From contig WARS01000007.1 in the NCBI GenBank assembly GCA_008933995.1, forward strand, positions 9,603,676 through 9,667,675: a stretch of 64,000 bases of DNA, written 5' to 3'. This stretch comes from Datnioides undecimradiatus (lineage: Eukaryota > Chordata > Actinopteri > Lobotiformes > Datnioididae). Position 1 is the first letter of the stretch. Each line of letters opens with the position of its first letter. Positions 50,401-60,584 of the stretch are shown here, piece after piece. Made by a program: the position numbers and the translations under genes. The notes beneath the pieces were generated by a model. The model worked only from the letters and a program-made list of their open reading frames with translations, did not search any database and was not told where the DNA came from.

Positions 50401-50752
50401 AATGTGGTGTATGCTAGCATCAGTGTGTACATGATTACATCATATCACTCTCTAGTTTATTTCATGAAGTATTTTAACAAGTATTGCTTTAATTCTTTCT
50501 CTCACTTGTTTTTGATACTTGTACACGTCAGACCTAAACATGGTTCTGTTTCTATCCAATCCTCTGGCAAAAAAAGGATTGTGTTCTATGGGACATTGCA
50601 TGTATTTTGTGAACAAAATTTCTAGTGTTGTAACTGTGAAAAAGATAACCACTGGGTCGTGATTATCAGTCTGTAATTATTTTGCTAAGTTATTTTTTAC
50701 CATGGCATTGCTACATGTTGCTGTATTTTTCAGCTTCAGACACTGACTTGGG

Positions 50753-50758
50753 AATAAA
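50753..50758 (+). terminator. Candidate ralgps1 polyadenylation signal
   Basis: AATAAA is followed within 25-50 bases by a GT-rich stretch (AGTTGTTGACTTTATGTGG), a good downstream element. It would give a 3' UTR of about 5.5 kb. An earlier AATAAA lies at 49462-49467 and could serve instead. Confidence 0.45.
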
Positions 50759-53700
50759 ATTTATGTACAGAAAGTTGTTGACTTTATGTGGCTTCTGTGA
50801 TACTGAAGAAGTTTGTGCAGTACCCTGTACCCTAAGTTTGCCATCCAAACTGTTGGTGCTATTATTTTTCATAATTGTAAAATGATCATGCCTATGCATA
50901 TTTTACACAAACTAGTTGACACATTGTAAACCTGAAGGTCCTCCAACTTGAAACCTTTGTAAGGAGTTCCTCAAACTTTCTGAAAGGTGGAAAACAAAAA
51001 AAATGATCATTTTGTCATTTGATTTTGATCATTTGTTTGTAGTGTCGTGAATCCAATCATTTCAGTTTCCTATTCTATTTGCCATGTTTTGGTATCTGTT
51101 TGTTTAGATGTGTGCCTGCCTAGTTGGGTAGACAGCTGGGTGTTTGTCATGTGATGAAATGGTGCACAGAGAAGTGCAGCATTGATTAGCAAGTGTAAAA
51201 GTAATGGGTAGATGCAAAAATACATTGCTTGAGGGCTTTTAAAAGCTAAAATGGTGAAGCAAGATTACACTTAAATTATTCATTTTTAAGCATATTGTTT
51301 GATTTTTTTTTTTTTTTTAATTAAATCTGTGGTTTGTACAGTTTTGAGTAGACTGTCCTGTAAAAGTACAGTGAAGCAAAGTTTTTGCCCCTCAGCTCCT
51401 GCTTCTCATGCCTGACCTCTTGTGGTCAGACGCACCTGGAGCCACTGGCAGACCGGCCTCTCTACAAGACAAAGTTCTAATTTTACATGTCTAAATTTAA
51501 CAGCGGTGATATCTGCAGTTCAACAAGATGATGCAAAAACTCAGAAGAGAAACAGAATACTCCTATCAAAGACGTGGGGAAGACTGTGGTGAAGCCAGGG
51601 AGAAGTGATAATCTTAACAGATAATGTTCGGACTGTTAAAATCTCAAATAAGAGAGGCAAAGTAAAAGAATGAACAGAGACTCATACAGTCATATTGTGA
51701 GGAATTGAGCAGCTTGTCCACTGAAAGCTGTAATTGATGTCTCTGTCGGTCTGTGGGTCAGCCAACCAGACAAACAAGTCTCAGCAGCAATGGATCTTTT
51801 CTAAATGATCAGCCCTCTCTTTTCTTCCACCATCATGGCAAGGTCAGATTTGAATGAGCTTTATGACAAAAACCCTGCCACTATGACACCATGACATTTT
51901 ATATATACCTGCTAAAAAATTTTTCCAATACAATTTGAGGGCAAATGCAAATAGAGAGCAGAAATATACCTTCTGCATCTAGTTGATCACAAATTTCATA
52001 AGAAGAAAAGGCCCTTACTAGCACCGTCAACATGCTGAAACAGAACTCACAAGCAAAGCGAGAATTCAAATGCTCTTTGTGCTCTCCTTTGATTTGATTT
52101 GATGAACTAATAGAGGTGTTTCTTGAAATCAAAAGTGAAAATAAAAAGGATTAGAGAACATACAGTGATGTTGCGTCTTGACCCTCATACAGCATTATTA
52201 GTTAGATGGTGTTTTACAAAGTTGTAAAATGGCAGCAGTGTCAGGACGACTGCGAGCAGTGTGTCACTGTGTAAGGGACCTACTTTTGATATCAAGCGGC
52301 ACAGTTTTTGCTTTTTGGACGCAGCTCAAAATAAATATGACGGCACCTTGTACATATAAAGATGCACTTTGCTCAATCCTGTTACGTTTCGCTCCCAATC
52401 TTTGTCATCCCTAGTCATCTCTCTGCTGTCTGCTGTTTTTTACAGGACCAATACATTCTTGGTTTGTCTTTCCATGCTGAAAAGCAGGAAAATATCACCA
52501 GCCTACAGGCACCGCTATACTTTGGACTGAAGTGTCTCAGTCACTGCAATTCAGCTGATCTTTAAGGGTAGAGATGGTTAGCACCGATGACCTTTTCAGA
52601 CTTTGTTCTATGACAATCAGCCACTGTAATGTTGGACAAATCAACATTTTAACACTGCTAGTTGGTCACATTTTGACTTTGCTAATGGTTCTGTGAAACG
52701 GCCCTGTAGAATGCATTTCAGCAACATGTTGGCTCCATTGTCAGCATGTCCAAATACACAGATGAAACTAGGTGCATTTGCTACTTTTATTTATTTGAAA
52801 GACTGCAATATTGAAGCTGATTGTAGACCGATGCAGGTGACCAAAGAGCTATGACAGTGCAATAGATGATTTTGTGAAATAACACTGTGCAGATTTCAAA
52901 TGCAATGGCAAGACATCAACAAAAACTTTTATGTCCCATGTCTTATTTCAGCTGGCCAATTTCAATTTAGGACTTTATATACAAATCATATTACTGAATT
53001 TTTAACTTTAACTGTGTGTTGCTGGGAAGATATAATGTGGTGCAACTGTCAGACAACTGTGGAGAATACAGTATACTGGTGGTGTTTTAATTAGATTTCA
53101 GAAATCTAAACTAAGAACAGTCTGTACATTTGCTGTGTGTGATTATCAGAGTGTGAAACAGATTACAGTCTGTGTGTGCAGGAAAAACATATCTGTCATG
53201 TACTCGTTTGGCGCAGACAAATCCACCCCACTCTGCACTGATCTGTGGCCTTGCCCGATGCAAAGGAAGACATTGATGACGAACTGGGAAAAAGCACTCA
53301 TTCACGGTTACAGTTTAACTGCTGCAGAAGTAGAAAACTGAACTGAGACATGAAGTTAAAACTGATGCACAGAATGAGGCATGGTGTCTCTGGTTATGCC
53401 AGGAAAACATCTATTCAAAGTTTGTTTACAGTCTAAAGTCATTATCACACGCAGAACCATGCCTACTCACCTCCTCAGCTGTGCAATGCATTGAGGCTTT
53501 TAGAAAAATAAACCTGATGTTTTACACAGTCAATGATTCAAAAAAAGCAATTCACTGAGCAAGTCATGTCAGGTAGATACTATAAAATTACAGACATCTT
53601 AAACTGTTAGAGCACAGTAAATATGAAAAAAGTCAACATAAAAGTAAGATTTACAATGCAGTCATCACCTTACTGCAATGTGCCGGAGTTATCAAGGAAT

Positions 53701-54264
53701 TCTAGTTTGTAACATCAAATGAACTGAAAAGGCACATCACATTTCTCAAGCTGACATTTAAACCGGACATCCTTTAAAATAAGCACATCCAGTGAATTAC
53801 ATGAAAACTCACAATGTTTTACATGGTACACGACGATGTACCAGACCACTTTTAAACAAACGGTTCAGTGTACGGCTTCTTTGGGGACAGTCTGTAAAAA
53901 CCTTGAAGAACATCTCCCTTCACAATCTGACGTCAGGAGAGATGTTCTCCGTTATTTACACAAACTGTGTTTAAGGCAACCCTGCTTTTTTCCCCAAGGA
54001 AACTGTTCTGTTCTGAAACTGTTCTGTTTTTCGGCAAATTGGCTCAGTAAGCAGCGTGGCATTGGGCGTCTTATAGCTACAGCACATAGTCTTATCCTGG
54101 TATGAAAAGGTCAGTGGCCAAACTTGGCACCTGATTTAAAAGACTATGGATTAAAGGTTGGCTACGATACGACTGCGCAATGCCAAACTGATCAAAGAGC
54201 AAATCTAACAAAAACATTTACACTTCCATGTCTAAGTCTCATTCCAAGAGAATTTCTATTATTG

Positions 54265-54294
54265 TTTATTTTGGAACCTTTGATGCAATTTATT
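54265..54294 (-). terminator. Candidate fbxw2 polyadenylation signals
   Basis: Two AATAAA hexamers on the minus strand (54294-54289 and 54270-54265) lie about 330-360 bases after the fbxw2 stop. A longer 3' UTR using sites near 52.78 kb is also possible. Confidence 0.45.
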
Positions 54295-54624
54295 TTCTTT
54301 TTGTCGTCACTGACACGTCTTGTCTTTCGAGAAGTCTGTTTCCTTTCTGTCTCTCTCCAAGATCGAGACAAATGAGAGCTTTACAGGTTTCTGCAGAAAG
54401 ATCTAGCACATCAGTAATAGTTAGATAATCTCTCATGGTTTTCCATTTCCATCTGTAAATGTTTATGTGTAGAGGAGGACTGAATGCTGAGGAAGAAACA
54501 GATAAAAACAAAATGCTTTGGTCCATGCATGATCTATCTTGGCTGTTAAGGTTCATATATTCCAGAGCACACAGGACTGTGGCTCATATCCTAGCAGTCT
54601 GGGGATTGGAGTCCTTGTCTGCTT

Positions 54625-54913
54625 CTATCCGTTTTCTCTCCAAAGTACTAAGTGAATGCTATGGTCGGGCATGCTGGTGGCAAACACCAGTCCAGAGTCA
54701 TTGCCCCCGTCCAGGCCGTTGAGCCAGGAGGTCACACCAGCCAGGAAGCTTGAGCCTCGTTTGGATTTTCTGTAGGCGGGTAGAGGCCAGCGGCCTGAGA
54801 TGGCCTCTGTCCTCAGGTCCATCACATACAGGAAGTGGTTGTCAAAAAGGAGAGCAAAGACCTCGCCGAAGCTGAGCAGGGACAGGTTAGCTGGGTCCTG
54901 TGTTTTTATCACC
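54625..54913 (-). CDS. fbxw2: fbxw2 exon 8: last WD40 strands, C terminus and stop
   Basis: The exon reads [20 protein letters not shown], then [18 protein letters not shown] and [16 protein letters not shown] before TAG. Human ends HLVLWKEHG. Acceptor TCACAG at 54914-54919. Confidence 0.97.
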
Positions 54914-57900
54914 CTGTGAACAAAAAAATAAGCTGAGTGAAGAGCTCTGGGAGCTGTATGATCGTATGTTCTCAATGCTTTAACTTAGATTGTGTTAAAC
55001 TTGTACATGTTGACTTGATAAAACAGTTCAGATATGAATAAAACTGTATTATTGTATTAAAATCACACAATGCAAGATTTGTCAGTTGCACAGTTGCAAA
55101 TAGTAAAAACAAAATTCAAAGTTAAAAGAGAGGAAATGAATCAGACTGAGAAACAAAACGTTACTGACATGTTTACACATAAGGGCCAAAAAGGAAAACA
55201 ATGACTTGTTGTTTTAGTTCTGCTTTTTCCTGTTCACACTGGCTTTTGACAACAATACCTGAAGTCACAGGACTGAAAGGCAGTAGACAGTGTTGCACAG
55301 TAACTTGACCTCACCTGTCATGAACTACGACAAATGGATGTAGGAACATTGACGCTGTTAAAAGCACTAATACTGGACAAGCTGAACAACTTCTTCTCAG
55401 AGCGACTCATCATCCTGTCATGTTCATGTTTTTACCTGAGAATCTCAAAACTGGCAAAGTCCCACTGATAAACTCCGAGGTCAGAGCTGCAGACGATGTA
55501 GCGCCCGTCGAACTGCAGGCGAGGTTGGAGGCTGATGCTGCGGTCCTCTGACACTGACAGCGTCTTCAAACACTTACAGTTGATTTCTCTCCCTAAAGGC
55601 CAGACCTGCAGAGAAATGGAGCATTTGTTCCATCTCATGAGTCTACAGGTACAGTAACTCACACTTGCGACACCAAAATAACGATAAACCCTCAAATTAT
55701 TTTGTTTGTTTACTCTTAAATGGAGACGGGAACTGCTGGAGAGAGGAGCATTACCTTAATTTCATACTTGTCAGCGCTTAGGAGGATATAATCACCAGGA
55801 CTGTGCACCATAGATTCTACTTCACTCCTCTGTAGAATCACCTGATTGGAGATAACATTGAAGACAAATCCATCACTTTATGGTTATTTTACTTTTCCTC
55901 TACATTTATCTTGTCTGTTATGCTGAAGTAACTGATAATGTTTTACTGCTATAAGGTTTGTGTCGCATAATAACTCAAAACTACCTCTGTATTTCAAGCA
56001 AGGACTTCAATCCACAACAATATGATCAAAAATACTTTTTTTTATACTATTGAATGTATAATTAACAAAGATCATAAAAATGTAAGCATGCTATATCAAA
56101 AAAGTATCAATACTTTTAACAAACTTGCTTGCATAATGTCAGCTGTCGCATTACATTTTAATATTGATTAAAAAGGTGCCAAATTATTAATAACTGTGAA
56201 AAATTAATTGTGACTCCCATAAAAAGTCAGCTGACCTTAGTGACCCACTCAGTGTGTCCAGTCAGAGTGTTGAGGCAGGCACCAGCAGACAGAGCCCAGA
56301 CCTTCACAGAGAAGTCTGCAGAGCCGCTGACCAGCAGGTCCAGCTCGTCGTTGTAGTCCACACTGAAGACTGAGCAGACACAAAATATTTCCAATAAAGC
56401 AATACTTATAATACCAAATAAATGTATGTAATAAAAAGCTTGAGTGTATGGCTGGAACAAACTGCAGGAATATTATATTACATTTAGCTGCTTTTGAATG
56501 GTTTGGATTTTTGCTAACAGCAGCTAATAAACCATCGATTTGTCTGTTTTTAAGAATCTGTTCATTTCCTGGTCGTATTTTTCATTTTATATACATCTAT
56601 AGTTTAACTCTGTATGTTTATTTGCTTTGTCACATTACTCTAAAAAACCCATACCAAACATGTGCTGATAATTTACACAGACCTGCTCCTGTGTGGCCAC
56701 GGAACTGCTGGATTTTTGCCCCTGTGCTCCACTCCCAGCATGCAATAGTGTTGTCAAAGGACCCAGTCACCAGCTTCTGCTCATCAAACTTCACTGTGGC
56801 GCAGGTGTGTGTCTGAATTCCATAAATGCACTGCCCAGTGCGCACATCCCATAATTTGGCAGACAGGTCATCAGAGCCTGGAAAACAACAGGACAGCCAT
56901 GTTGAGGGCGAAAGCCTAACATACCCCATCAAGGCCGACGTGTGTCAGGCCTACAGACAAAGCACATCTGACTGTCTCAGTGTGCATCAGCTTCCTTCAG
57001 AAGTTCACGATGTAAAACTCTGCTGTATATGTGCATATGTGCTGTGTATCGATGGTACCAAAACCTCTCCTTGCAAACAAACCTGAATTTGATCCCTTTT
57101 GTACATGAATATTGAACAACATGACTATTTATATGGTTTTGCTTGCAGCCATTCACCAAAAGAGTTCTTTGTTTTAATGCGACGTGTGATTGTCCCACTA
57201 CTGCAGCAGCTACAACCCATGCAGGCTCCAACGTGGTGAAGCCGAGCACTGAAGGTCATTGTACCAACGTGAACCTAAACATAACTTTACACCTGTGGCC
57301 TCTGGTAGAGATAAATGCACAAATTGCAGACAGATTTTTTTCATTTCTATTCACATGAATGGCGTGAATAGAAATATTACGGTTTTTAAACTGTGACTGT
57401 TTTTAAACTGAGCAGCAATGTATGTCCATGACTCACTTCAGTCACGTTTGTCAATAGCGGTGTTTCACATGTGTTATGTAAGATAAAGGCCAAGGATTCC
57501 TTCACCTGCTGTTCTGTAACTGTGTCCCAATTCCAGACACACAGCTTGATTTGTGTCCCTAGATTTGAGTCTGTGGTGTGTTCACTGGAAAAGTGACAAA
57601 ATGTGCGCTTCAGTTTTGGAAATTTCAAGGTTAAAATTTTTCCAGAAAGCTTTAAAAAACACCCATGGAAAAATTAGATGCCGTGGAGCAGCCAAGTCTT
57701 TATTTGTTGAGTTGGAGTAATTTAGGGTGTATTTATTAATCAATACTCTGGTTGGTGGAAACACCATATCATGAAATTGCCTAAGAGAGAAGCGCTGACA
57801 AGGGGACAGAGTTTGGTCATTTCACTAACAAATTGGATGGTCCTTACTTAAATTACCTTGTGGTCATAGCTTTCATGTGCCACTGCATACCTGTGCAGAG

Positions 57901-58566
57901 GAGGCCATCTTTATAGTAGAGAGCGTATACTCGAGCGCTGTGGCCAATGAGGGATGATGTCTCAAAAGCCTCTTGATCCTTCAACTGCATCATACGCAGT
58001 TTAGCCTTCAGGTAGACCCCCTTCCAATGTGATGCATCCTGAATGGACTCATCAATCCTCCAGCCCAACTCCCGACACACACCCTGCCACACCTCTGTAC
58101 ATGAGCTTATCACCTAGAAGGACAGGGAGTGACATTCATGTGGGTAAGTGACACATGTTTTACTAGAAAGAGAGAGCTGATACGGTCAAAGGCTCTTTGA
58201 ATAGCTCATCAGGATTCCTGCAGGATTCTGCGAGTTTTTTTCCCCATTATTCCCAATATTGACTTTTTTTCCCCAAATGCCATGAAGGATGATATTCACC
58301 TTATTCCACTGTTTGCAGACGAGGCAGCAGGTGAGCAGGGTTTGGGGATCCAGCCAGCGCAGCAGATAGAAGGCCAGCTCAAGGGGAAGGAGGCGCAGGA
58401 AGTCACGCTTAAGAAGCGTCTCCAGTCCATTAGACAGATGACGAAGCTGGGCAGCACCACTCAAAGAGATGAGGTGGTCAAGAGACTGATTGCGCTGCTG
58501 GTCACTTAGAGTAAGGAAAGTGGCGGAGACTGACTCCAGCCACCCCTCAAAGGCCGCCTTCTCCAT
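54625..58566 (-). CDS. fbxw2: F-box and WD repeat domain-containing protein 2 (complete coding sequence, seven exons)
   Basis: Fbxw2 is the substrate receptor of an SCF (Skp1-Cul1-F-box) ubiquitin ligase; in mammals it is reported to target factors such as GCM1 and SKP2. CDS segments on the minus strand are 58566-58300, 58113-57891, 56877-56683, 56369-56236, 55841-55755, 55605-55436 and 54913-54625. They sum to 1365 bases, giving 454 residues plus the stop TAG at 54627-54625, the same length as human FBXW2. The F-box lies at about residues 54-101, starting [22 protein letters not shown]40 repeats follow, with [40 protein letters not shown] and GHTEWVTK. The first in-frame ATG in the exon is at 58566. 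All introns are GT-AG and phases agree. The gene converges on ralgps1. Confidence 0.97.
55436..55605 (-). CDS. fbxw2: fbxw2 exon 7: WD40 repeat
   Basis: The exon reads [20 protein letters not shown] then [19 protein letters not shown] and [12 protein letters not shown]. Acceptor CTGCAG; donor AG/GTAAAA. 170 bases. Confidence 0.97.
55755..55841 (-). CDS. fbxw2: fbxw2 exon 6: 29-codon WD40 segment
   Basis: The exon reads [20 protein letters not shown] then LSADKYEIK; human reads [20 protein letters not shown]. Acceptor AATCAG; donor AAG/GTAATG. It is 87 bases, phase 0 at both ends, and short enough to be missed by ORF-based gene finding. Confidence 0.95.
56236..56369 (-). CDS. fbxw2: fbxw2 exon 5: WD40 repeat
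   Basis: The exon reads [20 protein letters not shown] then [20 protein letters not shown] and WVTK. Acceptor GCTCAG; donor AAG/GTCAGC. 134 bases. Confidence 0.97.
56683..56877 (-). CDS. fbxw2: fbxw2 exon 4: WD40 repeats
   Basis: The exon reads [40 protein letters not shown] and [19 protein letters not shown]. Acceptor TTCCAG; donor CAG/GTCTGT. 195 bases. Confidence 0.97.
57343..57375. repeat. Perfect 12-bp inverted repeat
   Basis: ATTTCTATTCAC (57343-57354) and GTGAATAGAAAT (57364-57375) flank the loop ATGAATGGC inside an fbxw2 intron. Confidence 0.9.
57382..57413. repeat. 17-bp tandem duplication
   Basis: GTTTTTAAACTGTGACT is followed at once by GTTTTTAAACTGAGC, directly after the hairpin. 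Confidence 0.85.
57891..58113 (-). CDS. fbxw2: fbxw2 exon 3: end of F-box and first WD strand
   Basis: The exon reads [20 protein letters not shown], then the conserved [20 protein letters not shown] and GLLCTG. Acceptor TTCTAG at 58114-58115 side; donor ACAG/GTATGC. 223 bases. Confidence 0.97.
58300..58566 (-). CDS. fbxw2: fbxw2 exon 2: N terminus and F-box
   Basis: 89 codons from [20 protein letters not shown] to LVCKQWNK, in phase 0 at the donor AAG/GTGAAT. It covers the leader helices and the F-box core. The exon itself begins at 58583 after TTGCAG, so 17 bases are 5' UTR. Confidence 0.97.
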
Positions 58567-58583
58567 GGGCACATGAGAGCGAC

Positions 58584-59840
58584 CTGCAACACCTACACAA
58601 ACAATGCGCGGTCTGATGTTAGCACATTAATCACACACAAGATGATATGAGTGACCCAAGATGTCACAGAGTAGTAGTTTGAATGTTTCAGAAAATGGCT
58701 TTGTTGCATGTAAGTGTGTAAACATGTTAAAAAAAAAAGCTTTAATTAAAAAAGTATGATAGAAATACATATATTACAAAACACATCAGTCACTTCAGTG
58801 AATAAATATCTTGCAACCACAGAATATTAAGACACAATTCTAACAATGCAATCACTAGCTGTTACATAACAGAAATCTTTTGAACTAGTTTGAATTAAAT
58901 AAATCAAACCAACCACATCACAATGCAAAAATGTATTTACTGAAGACAAAATTAGTGTCTGTCCTTCAGAAAAAAATTAAAATAATAATAATTTTGAAAT
59001 TCTCAGGTTATTCAAATAACCTAGCAACATTTGCTTTAAATTGAATTAAAGAAGTTAGGATTTGCGTTTTTATACTTATTTTAGCCATTTAGTCAGTCAA
59101 AAACAAAAACAAAACAAAGAAGTTATAAAGTTTTTCTTTATGACTTTATGAAATTTCACACAGACTAAATTGTACTGGATACATGAGACAAACATGTAGC
59201 CAAAGAACGTTTCGAAGACGTGTTGGATCACAGCAGATACAATGATTTAATAATATGAAGTACTGTAATCTGCTGTCAGTCATGAGTTGTTTCTGCGATG
59301 CAGAAATCACAAGTCTACGGTAAATATGGTTTAGAAGAGATATGGGTTACTCAACATTTTATATAAATGAACCAGGAATCTTAATCGCCTGACATGTTAC
59401 ATAAATTATGGCCACACATTAGTAATTGTGCGATTATAACTCTGTCAATAAGGTCATGGTGTTGAAAATAAAAACAAATAAACAAAAACAGTTAAAGGTT
59501 TTAACGTCAGGCTCCAGACAGCTTACTTAGCCGTATCTTGACTAAAAAAGCCCACAGTACTGGCCTGTTAGTTAATCTCTGTACGTAACCAATACGATTC
59601 ATCTACTGCATTTACTAATTTAGAGTTAAATACTTTCACAATCAGTTATATCTGCTAATGCATTCATTCTGAGAAAGCTACCTGGCTAGTTAGCAACTTC
59701 TGTAGCAAACGTTAGCTAAGTAATACTACTACAGTTTAATAGCGAGTTAGCTACAGCTGGTAGTAGGCACACAGTCTGCCAACAGTATCTGTTAGTATAT
59801 AAAATTGCATATAAAATAAAAACTCAATATGTCTACTAAC
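58584..59840 (-). other. fbxw2 intron 1 (5' UTR intron)
   Basis: This lies between the inferred noncoding exon 1 and the start-codon exon. It is AT-rich. Copies of the GTTAGCTA motif appear toward its promoter-proximal end (59683-59755). Confidence 0.65.
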
Positions 59841-60000
59841 CTGAGAGTTGCAGGGAGTTTCTTTATCGCCACTTTCCTGGCTTGGTTAGTTCACATAGCG
59901 AAGTTAGCTGTCGTAAGCTAACCTGTCAGCAAGCAAGTTGAAGGGATTGTCCAAGTAACCTAGCCTCGTAGCTAACGTTAGCTAGCGGTCTGAGCTTCTG
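59841..60000 (-). promoter_or_regulatory. fbxw2: Probable fbxw2 noncoding exon 1 and core promoter area
   Basis: A good donor, CAG/GTTAGTAG, sits at 59840 on the minus strand. The acceptor of the start-codon exon (58583) requires an upstream noncoding exon, and this is the best candidate. The start site cannot be fixed; somewhere in 59985-60180 is reasonable. The exon would include a minimal ATG-TGA at 59896-59891. Confidence 0.55.
59969..59984. repeat. 16-bp perfect palindrome TAGCTAACGTTAGCTA
   Basis: This is the strongest member of a cluster of TTAGCTAA-like motifs from about 59683 to 59985 (also near 59708, 59745, 59911 and 59914-59922). GCTAACGTTAGC palindromes occur often near teleost start sites, from memory. 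Confidence 0.85.
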
Positions 60001-60164
60001 ACGATTGTGATTTACATCATGTTTCTAATGCGGTAATCTTCTACTCATCTCCCTGTCGGGTAGTTTTCCGGTAATATGTTAGAAGAACGGCAGGTTCTGA
60101 CAGCATGTAAACCAAAAGATAATGGAAACGCTATCCTTATACAGGTGATCCGTCCACCCGCAGC

Positions 60165-60373
60165 ACTGTCTTACAGGAGGAGCCGTTGGTGGTATTTGCT
60201 AACTGTTTTCCTAAAACAAAGACATGAGGCGGACACGTCCTGAAAAGTAAGAAACGTATCATTACTACATTCCTCACACGTCTGTCAGTTACACTGAGCT
60301 TTTTATTTAATGTTTATTTGTAGGTGTCCCAGCATTTTTCTATTCATAGGAACGAATTCACCTGTAAGACAGT
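60165..60373. repeat. 13-bp perfect inverted repeat, 183 bases apart
   Basis: ACTGTCTTACAGG (60165-60177) and CCTGTAAGACAGT (60361-60373) are exact reverse complements. The 209-base span could be a small MITE, but no target-site duplication is evident. Confidence 0.7.
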
Positions 60374-60575
60374 ACCGGGGGCTTACGAAGTATATCCCAG
60401 GTATACTAGCTTCCGGTGTCGCGCACAATGTGGACCGATGTGAAATATGTGACCGGGCTTGTGCATGTGCACAGAGGCGCTGGTTGGCGCTGCTTTATTT
60501 TCGAGTTTACTGAAGCCAAAATACCGTTTATTGTCAACAGCGCTAGGGCGACTTTTCTGTCTGACAGTAGGCGCG

Positions 60576-60584
60576 TATATAAAG
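60576..60584 (+). promoter_or_regulatory. Candidate TATA box facing right
   Basis: TATATAAAG lies in a locally CpG-containing context (GGCGCG before, CACGCGAG after), about 500-600 bases from the fbxw2 promoter and pointing away from it. An ACTTCCGG-like ETS site, GCTTCCGGTG, lies near 60409. No downstream coding exon is visible, so a divergent noncoding transcript or chance are both possible. Confidence 0.3.

Larger units (their letters stand above)
45254..54624. other. Convergent 3' region between ralgps1 and fbxw2
   Basis: The 9.4 kb between the two stop codons should hold both 3' UTRs. On the plus strand it has a TTTTG-rich run (45572-45596), a (CA)n tract, a Pumilio-type TGTAAATA at 46385-46392, a LINE remnant near 47.3 kb, a T16 run (51303-51318) and AATAAA sites. 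A tandem GAAACTGTTCTGTTCT duplication lies near 54000-54030. No coding exon is supported. Confidence 0.75.
54914..57890 (-). other. fbxw2 internal introns
   Basis: The introns over 300 bases here are 54914-55435, 56370-56682 and 56878-57890; the one at 55842-56235 is AT-rich. Nothing is coding. The last one contains a hairpin and a tandem duplication at 57343-57412. Confidence 0.8.

Noticed and set aside
56448..56816. 122-codon plus-strand frame
   Set aside because: Runs antisense across an fbxw2 WD40 exon and its intron; no motif of its own.
58564..58572. fbxw2 start at GTG (58572)
   Set aside because: The ATG at 58566 is two codons later, aligns with the human start and gives exactly 454 residues.
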